This document shows, one piece after another, positions 25,270 to 34,303 of a stretch of DNA of 64,000 nucleotides. Within the stretch, counting starts at the first letter, position 1. Each line of letters begins with the position of its first letter. The translations under genes and the position numbers were made by a program. The DNA lies in contig NZ_CAKUOF010000006.1 of the NCBI RefSeq assembly GCF_934668725.1, forward strand, positions 62,001-126,000, given 5' to 3'. Origin of the DNA: an uncultured Dysgonomonas sp. (lineage in GTDB: Bacteria; Bacteroidota; Bacteroidia; Bacteroidales; Dysgonomonadaceae). The notes under the pieces are model-generated. The model had not been told where the DNA came from. It saw only the letters and a list, made by a program, of their open reading frames with translations, and did no database searches.

Positions 25270-28228
25270 AAGATAAAATTCCTTTCATTAGATCATTTCT
25301 TTGATTTTCCTCTTCTATCACTTCAAAAGGAAACCCTAAGACACAAGTCTTGTAGTTTGTCCGTGAAGCGATTCCCGCGCTGAGGTTGTTTTCGGGGTAT
25401 CTGAAAATAGTATAGCTGTTATCTCCTGACGGTTCGATTGCATCGGCCGATTCTACACCATATGAGTCTGTATTTGGACTATTATAAAATTCCAATTCGC
25501 CTTTGTATATAGAAAAAGGAGATGCAACACTATTTACATTTCCGGTAGTAGATGCTCTGCCTGCCTGCCATTTATACTTTAATATATTAGAAGCAAAATC
25601 GATATCTTCCCTTAAAGGGTTTCCGTTATACCAAAGATCCGAACCTACAAATGCCCCACTAACCAGAATATTACCCCCTTGTTTACAGTACTTTGTTATT
25701 TTGGACTGTAGTTCAGCCGGAAATGTCTTGAAATCAGGAGTAAAGTAACCTCTGCCTATATAAGTCTGTTTTTGTTTACCGAGAATAAGGTCTACAACCG
25801 GATAGTTGTTCAACTTTACTTGCTCGTTAACTACGGCATCGCGGCCGGCAGAAACAAAAGAATATCCTGCTTTTGCGATCGCTTTGCCATGTAAATAAGG
25901 GTAATCGAATGTATTGCCTGCAACTACGGTTGTTTCGAAATCGGCATTACTTCCCCCGAAACCGGGAGTATCATTACCCATATAAGGCATATCTCTGCGG
26001 AATTCGTACTGGCTGCCTGTATAATTATATTGAGTTTTATCGGGGACACCATGGTCTATGCCGTCAAGAAATCCTGCAATACTGTCTTGCATCGTAAAGC
26101 TTGCCGGAGCCGATATGCGATCAAATCCATTAACTACAAGAACAGTACCTTTATCGTTCGATTTTCGGCAAACCGATAATATCTCTGATGGAAAACTTTC
26201 ACCACCGTCATTTACTGCCGCGACTTTAAAACTGTATATCTTATCTTTTTGTATCTCTATCTGCGCATTACTGTAAGGTACAATTTCCCCATTATCAAAG
26301 TCACCATTGTCAATGCGCATATAAACAACATACTTAGTCGGTGTTGCAGTTGGTTCTGTAGTGTCAAGAGTCGGAATCCAGTTTAAACGAACCTGAGTGT
26401 CGGTTACAAAATCTAAACTGAAGCTTTTTACGGGGAGGGGCTGCACTACATAATCGTAGCCATATTGATGTGCGACAAATTTGAGGATCCCTTTGTATAT
26501 AGATCTGCTGACCGTAAATTGAAACTGAGGATCGAGCCCGTAACGCATATCGGCGAAGTTCTGGTGCGATAATAATTCGAGCAACATAGTGGGAACTTCA
26601 GGTACACGGGCTTCGCTGTAAGAACGATTCCATATAGGACGGCGAGTCCAATTGGGCTCATAATTCAGACGAATATCGCTTATTATTTCATCTGTAATCA
26701 TATCTGTTAGATGACGAGAAGCAAGACGGGGTTTTCCGTTTTCGAATTTTTCATCATTAATATGTGTCATACAGATACCTAAAGTACCGATTATAGAATC
26801 GTTGGGAGTAGTACCGGCATCGGAGTGGAACGCCATCGCCAGATCAATAGGAATATTTAATCCATCTTTTTCGGGGAGTACACTGGAACCCCCTGCAATA
26901 TAGTTGACCCAAAAGCCACGGCTTTGAAAATCGTCCGAATAGTCATTCTCTCCTGCTGTGCGGCTGTAAACGGTATCGGGAACACCTGCCCACTGTAACC
27001 AATATCGGGCTCCTTCCGTATATCGGGGATAGTTGCTTGTTGTAGGTTGATAATTGATTTTATTTGTTTCCTTAGGTAGTGGCGACCGGGCAATATTTCC
27101 CATGCCCCCGCCTATTTTAACAGCATCGGCAGTAAGTACCCGTCCCGATTTTTGACTTTTGTTCGACAGTACTACTTTGCAATTGTCATTACTGCCTTCT
27201 TCGAAGCTGAAGAACCCTAAAAATATCCAGGTGCCCCCACCCATCGTCTGGTTTATTTTGAATTCAGTTTCTCCCCCGAGGTGATATACTGTATATAAAG
27301 CATCATCCGTACTGTTTTCCAAGGTCTGATAGGAGATGTATACCCCGTATTTACCGGTTTCGGGTATATTGGGTATCCATTCGCAAAAACTCTCTTTACC
27401 TTTCGATATCGTAGTTGTTTGTCTGAACGTACCTGTCTTAAACGGGTTCTCTCCATCCTGATAAGTCCCCTTTAAGTTGGCAAACCCCGGAGTTTCTCCC
27501 TCAACCCATTTTTCTTTGCCTTTTTTCTCTTTATAGGTCGATTGGCTTCTGTTGTGGTCGTTGTCGATAATAATTTCCCGCAATTGTGTGTCACGTTCGC
27601 GGGGAAGCAAAACATTTGCACCCGCGTTTTCAAGCATAGGTACGAGGTAGGGTAGCACATAACTCTGTGTGTAGAGATCTTCTACAGTCTGGAATATACG
27701 GGCACGTTGCCATTGCCATCTGCCCAGTTTTTGCTCATAATACCATCCATGGCTTTGCCACAGGGCTAGGTGGTGTCCTTGTAAACCTTTGTCAGCATCA
27801 AAAGGGCGCGATGTGTTTGTGATCAAAGGTTTGCTTAGCCGGTTTGTGAAGCGGTCGTTGAGGCTCGATGGTATATACTCTTCTATTTTGTATTTATCGC
27901 TGTAAATTGCAACAGAATAGTTTTTGTATTCTTTGGGCAAGCGTTTTTTTACTTGTGCATAAATCTCGTTAACATTCTTTTTTCTGAAAGGGATGTAGGA
28001 CAGTTCTACGCCGGCATAGAGATTAATTGTCTTTTTGGCAATTATAACCGAATCGATAGCGATTGCTTTTCCGGCTACTTCCTGCCGTGCTACAGAGGTC
28101 AGGTATTTGCTGATATCGGCTGTGACTGCTTTAGGTAGGTTTTGAGCATCAAGTTTGTGAAAAGAGAAGCATGCGGCCAATATAAATAGTAATACCGTAG
28201 GTCTGTTTATTATCTTAGAGAAACTCAT
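25250..28228 (-). CDS. Large secreted amidase_3-like protein with golvesin-type and Fn3 domains
   Basis: A 992-residue exported protein (start at 28228; signal peptide to about LDAQ). The N-terminal third contains an N-acetylmuramoyl-L-alanine amidase-like segment: GHHLALWQSHGWYYE, VEDLYTQSYVLPYLVPMLENAGANVLLPRERD. It is interrupted by a golvesin C-terminal-like sandwich (GFANLKGTYQDGENPFKTGTFR, PETGKYGVYISYQT). It resumes at AMAFHSDAGTTPND with the zinc-His-like HSDAG. An Fn3 domain follows (SFSLDFVTDTQVRLNW), then a region recalling a glutamine-amidotransferase-like fold (GNILVSGAFVGSDLW). In Bacteroidales such proteins are often labelled xanthan lyase, without proof. Likely acts on cell wall or polysaccharide. 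Confidence 0.75.
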   Translation of the reverse strand: MSFSKIINRPTVLLFILAACFSFHKLDAQNLPKAVTADISKYLTSVARQEVAGKAIAIDSVIIAKKTINLYAGVELSYIPFRKKNVNEIYAQVKKRLPKEYKNYSVAIYSDKYKIEEYIPSSLNDRFTNRLSKPLITNTSRPFDADKGLQGHHLALWQSHGWYYEQKLGRWQWQRARIFQTVEDLYTQSYVLPYLVPMLENAGANVLLPRERDTQLREIIIDNDHNRSQSTYKEKKGKEKWVEGETPGFANLKGTYQDGENPFKTGTFRQTTTISKGKESFCEWIPNIPETGKYGVYISYQTLENSTDDALYTVYHLGGETEFKINQTMGGGTWIFLGFFSFEEGSNDNCKVVLSNKSQKSGRVLTADAVKIGGGMGNIARSPLPKETNKINYQPTTSNYPRYTEGARYWLQWAGVPDTVYSRTAGENDYSDDFQSRGFWVNYIAGGSSVLPEKDGLNIPIDLAMAFHSDAGTTPNDSIIGTLGICMTHINDEKFENGKPRLASRHLTDMITDEIISDIRLNYEPNWTRRPIWNRSYSEARVPEVPTMLLELLSHQNFADMRYGLDPQFQFTVSRSIYKGILKFVAHQYGYDYVVQPLPVKSFSLDFVTDTQVRLNWIPTLDTTEPTATPTKYVVYMRIDNGDFDNGEIVPYSNAQIEIQKDKIYSFKVAAVNDGGESFPSEILSVCRKSNDKGTVLVVNGFDRISAPASFTMQDSIAGFLDGIDHGVPDKTQYNYTGSQYEFRRDMPYMGNDTPGFGGSNADFETTVVAGNTFDYPYLHGKAIAKAGYSFVSAGRDAVVNEQVKLNNYPVVDLILGKQKQTYIGRGYFTPDFKTFPAELQSKITKYCKQGGNILVSGAFVGSDLWYNGNPLREDIDFASNILKYKWQAGRASTTGNVNSVASPFSIYKGELEFYNSPNTDSYGVESADAIEPSGDNSYTIFRYPENNLSAGIASRTNYKTCVLGFPFEVIEEENQRNDLMKGILSFMFRKD

Positions 28229-28374
28229 TCTTTGCTGAAATTTTAATTTAATGAAAAACAATGCAAACATAAAGAACACTTAAAGGTTTATTTATGTTTT
28301 GCCCAATAGTGTGAGCAAGTACATTTCGCTCTGATGTTTTTTATCAGCTAAGCTCCGATTATGAATCAATAATA

Positions 28375-29547
28375 TCATATTTTTATATAAATTTTCTTTT
28401 TGTACAGAATATTTCCCACAAACCAGGTAATAGTTACAAACAACAAAGCATAAAGAAGCGAACTTAAGTAATCACCGAATGCAGGTTGCAGTATCTGGTT
28501 ATATATGAATCCATGTAAACTGATCGTTTCACCGTTATACACGAAAGTAATGTTGTCTATAACAATTGATAATACCCCTGCCAAAACATAGATAAAAAGC
28601 GGATTTACTCCGAATGACTCGAAGAATACACTCCATTTTTTATAGCCTTTGATGTCAATAATCCAGATAAGAAGGGCAAGGAAGTTGGAAGCAAGACCAC
28701 AGGTTGCCAATACAAATGTAGGTGACCATATCTTCTTGTTGATAGGGCATCCGTAACTTAGGAGTAAACCTGCAAAAGTAAGTATCGTGCCTGTAATGAA
28801 TAGTCGGGTTATCCTTGTTGGGTTATCCTTAACCTCCATGAGTATCTTTCCGCATAAAAAACCGACTAATACATGGCATGTTGCCGGAATAGTGCTTAGT
28901 AGTCCTTCTGGGTCAATAGCTACACCTGCATCTTTGTATAGATGGTTAACCCCCAATACGGCTCTGTCTACGACCGAGATTATATTGTTTTCACTAAATT
29001 CGAAACCGTTGCCAAAAAGCAGCAGTAAGAAATAGGCTGATAGGGTAACTACAATTATGTAAGGAATATATTTATGTTTAACAAAGATTGCAATAAGTGA
29101 TGTGATACCATAGGTGATTGCCAAACGTTGCATGACACCTAAAATGCGTATGTGTTCAAAGTTGGTAATAGATTGGAAAAGGCGGTCGAAAAAACCTAAA
29201 CCATCTTCGGATAAAGCTCTGAAGGTTCCGACAGAAAGCCCAAACCATGCCAAGCCCAATCCTATAAGAAAGATGACTACCGTACGTTTTATTATCTTCT
29301 GAACAGTTGCTTTGCTATACTCAAAATTAAACTTTCGCAGCGATATGTAAGTAGAGATCCCCATGATAAACATGAAGAAGGGAAATATAAGATCGGTAGG
29401 AGTCAGTCCGTTCCATTCGGCATGTCGTAATGGAGCGTAAACCGATCCCCACGATCCGGGGTTGTTTACCAGTATCATTCCGGCGATGGTTATTCCACGT
29501 AGTATATCAAGAGAAAGTAGTCGGTTAGATGTTGTTTGCTGAGTCAT
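28375..29547 (-). CDS. NagX/HGSNAT-like membrane acyltransferase (DUF5009-type)
   Basis: A 390-residue inner-membrane protein with about ten helices. The start RLLSLDILRGITIAGMILVNNPGSWG and the following WNGLTPTDLIFPFFMFIMGIS are the marks of the family related to heparan-alpha-glucosaminide N-acetyltransferase and NagX, which acetylate amino sugars across the membrane. The catalytic His is probably in PLRHAEWNG. The C-terminus repeats the pattern with FESFGVNPLFIYVLAGVL. Amino-sugar use would fit a neighbour acting on peptidoglycan, the amidase-like protein encoded 146 bases downstream on the same strand. Confidence 0.85.
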   Translation of the reverse strand: MTQQTTSNRLLSLDILRGITIAGMILVNNPGSWGSVYAPLRHAEWNGLTPTDLIFPFFMFIMGISTYISLRKFNFEYSKATVQKIIKRTVVIFLIGLGLAWFGLSVGTFRALSEDGLGFFDRLFQSITNFEHIRILGVMQRLAITYGITSLIAIFVKHKYIPYIIVVTLSAYFLLLLFGNGFEFSENNIISVVDRAVLGVNHLYKDAGVAIDPEGLLSTIPATCHVLVGFLCGKILMEVKDNPTRITRLFITGTILTFAGLLLSYGCPINKKIWSPTFVLATCGLASNFLALLIWIIDIKGYKKWSVFFESFGVNPLFIYVLAGVLSIVIDNITFVYNGETISLHGFIYNQILQPAFGDYLSSLLYALLFVTITWFVGNILYKKKIYIKI

Positions 29548-29913
29548 GGTAAATTATATTTTAAGCATCCCATAAAATTAGTCTTTCTTGTTGGTTTAAC
29601 ATAGATAAGCAAAAGAAAATATTTCAGCCTGTGGCTTCAAGCTCTTGTAAAAGTCACAGGGTTGAAAAGTGACAACCCGGTTGCAAAAAAGTGACAAATA
29701 TATCTATCATCTGATTTATACGTGTCCACTTTTGTAATTTTTTTTATGGGTTGATTATCAGTGAGTAAATGCTGAAAAGGTGACAAAAGTGACAAAAGTG
29801 ACATTTTTCTGCTGCTTTTTTTATTCTTTCTTTTTTAACAGGTTCTTTATCTGTTTGATAGATAAATTTTTGTTGCTGTTTATACCATGGCTTAACAATA
29901 AGTGACTATTGTA
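29548..29913. other. Intergenic region with AAAAGTGACAA repeats
   Basis: 366 bases with no ORF. It carries at least five near-identical copies of AAAAGTGACAA in direct orientation, listed separately, and one related inverted copy (CCACTTTTGT near 29727). No other feature is clear. Confidence 0.6.
29665..29803 (+). repeat. Five direct AAAAGTGACAA iterons
   Basis: Copies at 29665-29675, 29687-29697, 29775-29786 (one extra G), 29785-29795 and 29794-29803. The last three overlap end to end. The arrangement looks like binding sites for a DNA-binding protein or decayed repeats from a mobile element. Confidence 0.65.
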
Positions 29914-31215
29914 CTAGTATAAGTGCTTAATATCAGCACCTACATAATAATGTAATAATATTTTGTCATACGAATACCCTTTTTCTCCCATTACAGCTGC
30001 CCCTATCTGGCACAAACCTACACCATGTCCCCAACCGGCACCAATAAGTGTAAACTGTTTACCCTCTCTTTCGACATAAAAGGCAGAGCTATACAAGTGT
30101 GAATTCGACAAAATACGGCGTATTTCGAGCTCTTTGCCTATTATGAGCGTTTTTTTAGAGCCGACAATCTTCAGTTTTATCAATCTCCCCGATGTGCCAC
30201 GTTGTATTGGAATAAGTTCTTGGATTACTCCGAAATCAATACTTGAACGTCTTAATATAAGTGCTGATAATTCCTCTTGGGTATATGTTACTTTCCATCT
30301 GTAAAAATCCATCGTTTCCTGATCGTAATTGTTGAGAACCTGGCTCAAGATTTTTTTATCCTGTGTATTACAGAATGCTGTCGGGCGGGTTTTTATCCAT
30401 TTCAAAGATTCGGCTTCTATTGTTAAGTCGGGTAGGTCATTTGGATTCACATCATCTCTCAACTTCACTAAGTACGGGAATTTAATATCTTCCCAGCAGT
30501 TCTGGAATTCTTCAACAGCACCTCCGCAGCATTTCGAAAAGCGGGCATCACAAATCTTACCTTCAGAGGTCAGTACTTGCCCACGTGTTTCGGCAATAGC
30601 TTGTTTGACAGTTTCTATATTGGTTGATGCTCTGGTTATTCCCTGATAGCGTTGGCAATGATCGTCTGCACATACGTCAAAATGAATGTGATCTTCTCGG
30701 TCATACCATCTGACAAATTCGTTTTCGGTTTCTTGAAATGCCGAATAATCGGTTTTGTCGGCTATTATCTCTTTGTTTTTCTCAATTTGAGCCAGAAGCC
30801 AGCTTCGCGATATTACCGCATGTGCCTTTAATAATTCAAGCGATGCGGTTGCACTCATTTCCGAAGAGATTACACTGGTCAGGTAATCTTCAACTTTGAT
30901 GAGGTTAATGGCTGTTATTTGATCGTCTTCAATAATTAATTTTAAGTCCCCTTCAAATTCTTGATCTTCTTTTCGCTCCCAATGAAAATTAATCCCGATG
31001 ATTACATCTTTTATTATGAACGATGCATTTTCTGTTGTGGATTTAAATAGCAGCTGATCGTAAAGTGCTCCGTTCCATAGTATTTTTCCATCCTGATAAG
31101 ATGCCGTGTTTTCATCCTTTACTTCATTTTCAAGGTATTTATAATCAGATTGAAAGCTGAATGTGATGGTTTTACCCGATAAAATACCAACACTTACATA
31201 GGGTTCTGTTGACAT
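29914..31215 (-). CDS. SpoIID/LytB domain protein (amidase enhancer-like)
   Basis: A 433-residue protein of the SpoIID/LytB family, which bind or cleave peptidoglycan glycan strands and stimulate amidases. The core is clear: VEDYLTSVISSEMSATASLELLKAHAVISRSWLL near residue 110-145, with the catalytic-type Glu in SSEMS, then YQGI, AIAETRGQVLTSEGKICDARFSKCCGG, and the C-terminal GAGWGHGVGLCQIGA and the YDKILLHYYVGADI ending. There is no recognisable signal peptide, so either export is non-classical or the start is elsewhere. Cell-wall role inferred from family. Confidence 0.9.
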   Translation of the reverse strand: MSTEPYVSVGILSGKTITFSFQSDYKYLENEVKDENTASYQDGKILWNGALYDQLLFKSTTENASFIIKDVIIGINFHWERKEDQEFEGDLKLIIEDDQITAINLIKVEDYLTSVISSEMSATASLELLKAHAVISRSWLLAQIEKNKEIIADKTDYSAFQETENEFVRWYDREDHIHFDVCADDHCQRYQGITRASTNIETVKQAIAETRGQVLTSEGKICDARFSKCCGGAVEEFQNCWEDIKFPYLVKLRDDVNPNDLPDLTIEAESLKWIKTRPTAFCNTQDKKILSQVLNNYDQETMDFYRWKVTYTQEELSALILRRSSIDFGVIQELIPIQRGTSGRLIKLKIVGSKKTLIIGKELEIRRILSNSHLYSSAFYVEREGKQFTLIGAGWGHGVGLCQIGAAVMGEKGYSYDKILLHYYVGADIKHLY

Positions 31216-31630
31216 ATATTATTTGTTTTAGATTTTGGCTTGGTTCTTTGAAGCGGAATGGTCTTATTTAATAAGTAAATGAACATATTAAAAAGGTATA
31301 ACTGTCTATTGTTATTTCGTTTACTAAGGAAATAGTAGCTTTACTGACTTAATTTAACATCACTAAAGGTAATGAACTATTTTATATTATCTAATATGTT
31401 ATTTAGCATCTTAAGTTAATAGTGCATATGTCCGATTATTTATTTCCGTTCTTTTATTTGTGTGTTCATGTTTTAATGTGTTGTTATTTAATTTATTATA
31501 TTGTTTAGGTCTGTGTTCTTATTTTAAAAAAGCTACTGTTTTTGAATTCGAAATTTAGGTTTTGGTTATTTATATTTAGATAATTTAACCTTAGGGGCTT
31601 TGCTTGTTGTATCGATAGAAGGTAGCGTTG
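31216..31630. other. Intergenic region, 415 bases, no clear content
   Basis: Very AT-rich. I see no ORF above 50 codons, no RNA gene and no long inverted repeat. It lies between two minus-strand genes and probably includes the promoter of the SpoIID-like gene. Confidence 0.5.
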
Positions 31631-32122
31631 TTACTCTACTGTTCCATAAAAAGAAATACCTTGCTTGTTGGTTAGTATTGCATTCAAAGTGGCATATCCA
31701 CTTGGGCTGATTTTTAATAATAGAGAGATGCCTTCATTTTCTCTATTAGTTATATCCTTCGGTACTATCTTTATTTCATATGTGCCATTTTCCTTTTTCT
31801 CTTGATTGTAAAGAAAATTGGTACTAGTGAAGTCTATACTAATATCTTTGGGGTTTATTGGTGCAACATACGAACGCCCGTAATAAGGCAGATTGGCAAT
31901 AATTGTATCTTTACTCACTTTCAAATAATAATTGTAGTTCAGATTAATGGATCTACCCGACATCGGTTGGGCACTTCTTGCATCGAATGTGAAATTGCGG
32001 CTTTCTATCTTACCAGCATATTCTTTTGCTTTTATTTGTTGCTCAGGACTTAATTCTTTTGTTTTACATCCGATAAGTGATATTATCAGAAATAGGCTGA
32101 TTATTCCAAATATATTTTTCAT
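31631..32122 (-). CDS. DUF4251-like lipoprotein
   Basis: A 163-residue lipoprotein with lipobox LIGC (Cys19). The mature part has the DUF4251 pattern: SRNFTFDARSAQPMSGRSINLNYNYYLKVSKDTIIANLPYYGRSY, then a beta-rich segment and ISFYGTVE at the end. The family is common in Bacteroidales, is exported and has no known function. No operon partner is evident; dgkA lies 112 bases upstream on the same strand. Confidence 0.8.
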   Translation of the reverse strand: MKNIFGIISLFLIISLIGCKTKELSPEQQIKAKEYAGKIESRNFTFDARSAQPMSGRSINLNYNYYLKVSKDTIIANLPYYGRSYVAPINPKDISIDFTSTNFLYNQEKKENGTYEIKIVPKDITNRENEGISLLLKISPSGYATLNAILTNKQGISFYGTVE

Positions 32123-32234
32123 ATCTGTATCCTTTTTTTATTAAACAGATATTCGTAATAGTTAGTTCATACACAGGTTATTTTAAGTATAGCCGGATTG
32201 GTCGGTTTGAGTGGTTGCCGGATTATATAGCCAG

Positions 32235-32615
32235 TTAATAAACTATTTTGGGCAGAAATACCAACAATCCTGCAATTATAGATGATATGGTACAAACTAA
32301 TACCGCAGCGGCAGAGAGGTCTTTCACTTTTTTGATTAACCTATGGTATTTGGGAGAAACAAAGTCCGAAAGATTCTCGATTGCTGAATTGATGATTTCC
32401 ATTGAAATAACCAGCCCTATTGCAAGGCATATCAGAATCCACTCCATGATGGAAATATGGAATATAAAACCGCATGCTATAACAATAACTGATACGATAA
32501 GATGTATCCGTGCATTATGCTCTTCTGTGAATACAATCTTTAATCCGCTTAGTGCGTATTTGAAGCTCTTAACTTGTCGTTTTATAGAAAATTTACGGTA
32601 TGATCTCTCATTCAT
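32235..32615 (-). CDS. dgkA: Diacylglycerol kinase family protein (DgkA type)
   Basis: A 126-residue inner-membrane kinase with three to four helices. In this family the enzyme phosphorylates diacylglycerol or undecaprenol and recycles membrane lipid. The family marks are FKYALSGLKIVFTEEHNARIHL, the catalytic helix MEIINSAIENLSD, and VKDLSAAAVLV. A charged N-terminus precedes. Undecaprenol kinase activity, as in Gram-positive members, cannot be excluded. Next to it is an MFS exporter on the same strand, 45 bases upstream. Confidence 0.92.
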   Translation of the reverse strand: MNERSYRKFSIKRQVKSFKYALSGLKIVFTEEHNARIHLIVSVIVIACGFIFHISIMEWILICLAIGLVISMEIINSAIENLSDFVSPKYHRLIKKVKDLSAAAVLVCTISSIIAGLLVFLPKIVY

Positions 32616-32660
32616 TGTTAAGCAGGTTTAAGTTTATAGAATAATCTAGTAAATATGAAC

Positions 32661-33851
32661 TTATTGCATTTTACGAGAAAATATCAAATGTATAAGTAAA
32701 AGTATTATGACAAATACTCCTCCCGTAAGTACTACTCCATTCCAGCCCATATATTCCCAGGCTTTCCCTCCTACAAAAGTTCCGAATGACCCTCCTATAA
32801 AGTAACTGGTCATATAAACGGTGTTTAATCTGTTTGTGGCATCAGGATTGGTTGAGAATACTATAGTTTGGTTGCTGACATGTATTGACTGTAATCCGAC
32901 ATCCAGAACGAAGATACCTATTATAAGGCCTGCATAAGTAAATCCCCAAATGCCGAACACGCCCCATGATAATATCATCAAAACAGCTGCACAAGTTATC
33001 AAAGTGTTTTTGTTGACCCGGTCGGCAATCCGACCTACCATAGCTGCAGCCAAAGCTCCACCAATACCTACGGCACCTAGTTCTCCCGCAATATCACTGC
33101 CTGCAAAAAAAGGAGGTCTTTCGAGGTGAAAGGTGAGCGTAGTCCAGAAAGCCAGGAAAGAGCCTAGTGCTAAAGCTCCTCTCACTGATGCCAGACGCAA
33201 ACTTGGTACAGCTTTTATGTAATGTACAATAGATTTCATAAGTCCCCAATAGCTCCCGGTAAAAGTCGGTTTTATATCAGGGAGTAAGAAGAATATTAAT
33301 ACCCATAAAACAAATATAATTCCTGCTGCTATATAATACACTTCCCTCCATCCGAGGTATTCACCTAATATTCCACTAAATATTCGTGAGGCTAGAATTC
33401 CTATTAATAAGCCTGTCATAACCATTCCTACGTTTTTCCCTTTTTCTTTCGGGTCTGATAGCTGTGCAGCTAAAGGGACAAACATTTGAGGTACAACGGA
33501 GCTTAGCCCGATAAAAAAACTGGAAACAATCATTGATGTGATATTCTGACTGAAAGCAAATGCCAGAAGTGATGCTATAATAAGTATAAAATCTATTATT
33601 ATGATTTTTCTTTTTCTGAACATGTCGCCTAACGGTACAAGAAGGAATAGCCCTGCTGCATATCCGATCTGAGTAACCATTGCTACATTATTTGCCGAAG
33701 CTTCTGTGATATTTAACTCTCTTGCTATTTTTCCTAATAAAGGTTGATTGTAGTAGTTGTTGGCAACAACTAATCCGGCTCCTATTGTCATGAGCCACAG
33801 TGTGGTTTGGGTTAATTTTGCTGGTTGAGTATTAGAGTGTATATCTTTCAT
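32661..33851 (-). CDS. MFS transporter
   Basis: A 396-residue inner-membrane permease with twelve hydrophobic helices. The loop between helices 2 and 3 has the MFS motif FLLVPLGDMFRKRKIII; an equivalent loop in the second half reads AMVGRIADRVNKN. The N-terminus NNYYNQPLLGKIARELNI and the C-terminal Gly-rich helices are like the YfcJ/NepI-type drug exporter branch. Substrate unknown. It is followed on the same strand by dgkA and is divergent from tRNA-Lys. Confidence 0.9.
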   Translation of the reverse strand: MKDIHSNTQPAKLTQTTLWLMTIGAGLVVANNYYNQPLLGKIARELNITEASANNVAMVTQIGYAAGLFLLVPLGDMFRKRKIIIIDFILIIASLLAFAFSQNITSMIVSSFFIGLSSVVPQMFVPLAAQLSDPKEKGKNVGMVMTGLLIGILASRIFSGILGEYLGWREVYYIAAGIIFVLWVLIFFLLPDIKPTFTGSYWGLMKSIVHYIKAVPSLRLASVRGALALGSFLAFWTTLTFHLERPPFFAGSDIAGELGAVGIGGALAAAMVGRIADRVNKNTLITCAAVLMILSWGVFGIWGFTYAGLIIGIFVLDVGLQSIHVSNQTIVFSTNPDATNRLNTVYMTSYFIGGSFGTFVGGKAWEYMGWNGVVLTGGVFVIILLLIHLIFSRKMQ

Positions 33852-33952
33852 TTATTGTGATTTTTTTATGCTTCTATTGCTTCGCAGATAGACCTTTTCT
33901 AAACAAAGTTATTATTTTTCCTTCTAAAATTTCATTTTTTAAATAATAATAC

Positions 33953-33960
33953 TACCTTTG
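33953..33960 (+). promoter_or_regulatory. -7 element of the tRNA-Lys promoter
   Basis: TACCTTTG, a strong TAnnTTTG match, lies 30 bases before the tRNA. Confidence 0.6.
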
Positions 33961-33990
33961 CACTCGCTTTGAAAGAAAAGCAAATAGGTA

Positions 33991-34063
33991 GATTCTGTAG
34001 CTCAGTTGGTAGAGCACATCACTTTTAATGATGGGGTCCTGGGTTCGAGCCCCAGCAGGATCA
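33991..34063 (+). tRNA. tRNA-Lys (TTT anticodon)
   Basis: A full cloverleaf can be drawn: acceptor GATTCTG/CAGGATC, D-arm with AGCTCAGTTGGTAGAGC, anticodon loop CTTTTAA (anticodon TTT), T-arm with GGTTCGAGCC, discriminator A. CCA is not encoded. Its 3' end is the probable attachment site of the element that starts with the integrase at 34304. Confidence 0.96.
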
Positions 34064-34067
34064 CAAG
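34051..34067 (+). other. Left attachment core (attL) at the tRNA 3' end
   Basis: CCCAGCAGGATCACAAG covers the last 13 bases of tRNA-Lys plus 4. The related sequence at 48199-48215 differs in two positions. Together they would frame a 14-kb element. Confidence 0.45.
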
Positions 34068-34087
34068 CAAATGATGCAAAAAGAAGT

Positions 34088-34124
34088 AAAACCTTGATTT
34101 TCAGTAGAAAGTCAAGGTTTTTTC
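34088..34124 (+). terminator. Terminator after tRNA-Lys
   Basis: AAAACCTTGA (34088-34097) pairs with TCAAGGTTTT (34112-34121), then TTTC. Confidence 0.7.
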
Positions 34125-34176
34125 TTTTGTCGAAATAGGCAGAAAAGGGCAATTTACGACAGTATATACATGCCCA

Positions 34177-34216
34177 AATCGTGGACAAGCAAGCGTGCGA
34201 AAAATGGTCCACGATT
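34177..34216. repeat. 10-bp inverted repeat upstream of the integrase
   Basis: AATCGTGGAC (34177-34186) is complementary to GTCCACGATT (34207-34216). Placed between the tRNA core and the integrase gene, it could be an arm-type integrase or excisionase site. Confidence 0.4.
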
Positions 34217-34303
34217 ATGAGTATTAGTCATTATTTGTCAGCAACTTACCTCATGGCTACTTGATGGTTTAAACGTAATTTTAACCACCAAAAAAGTAGT
34301 AAA

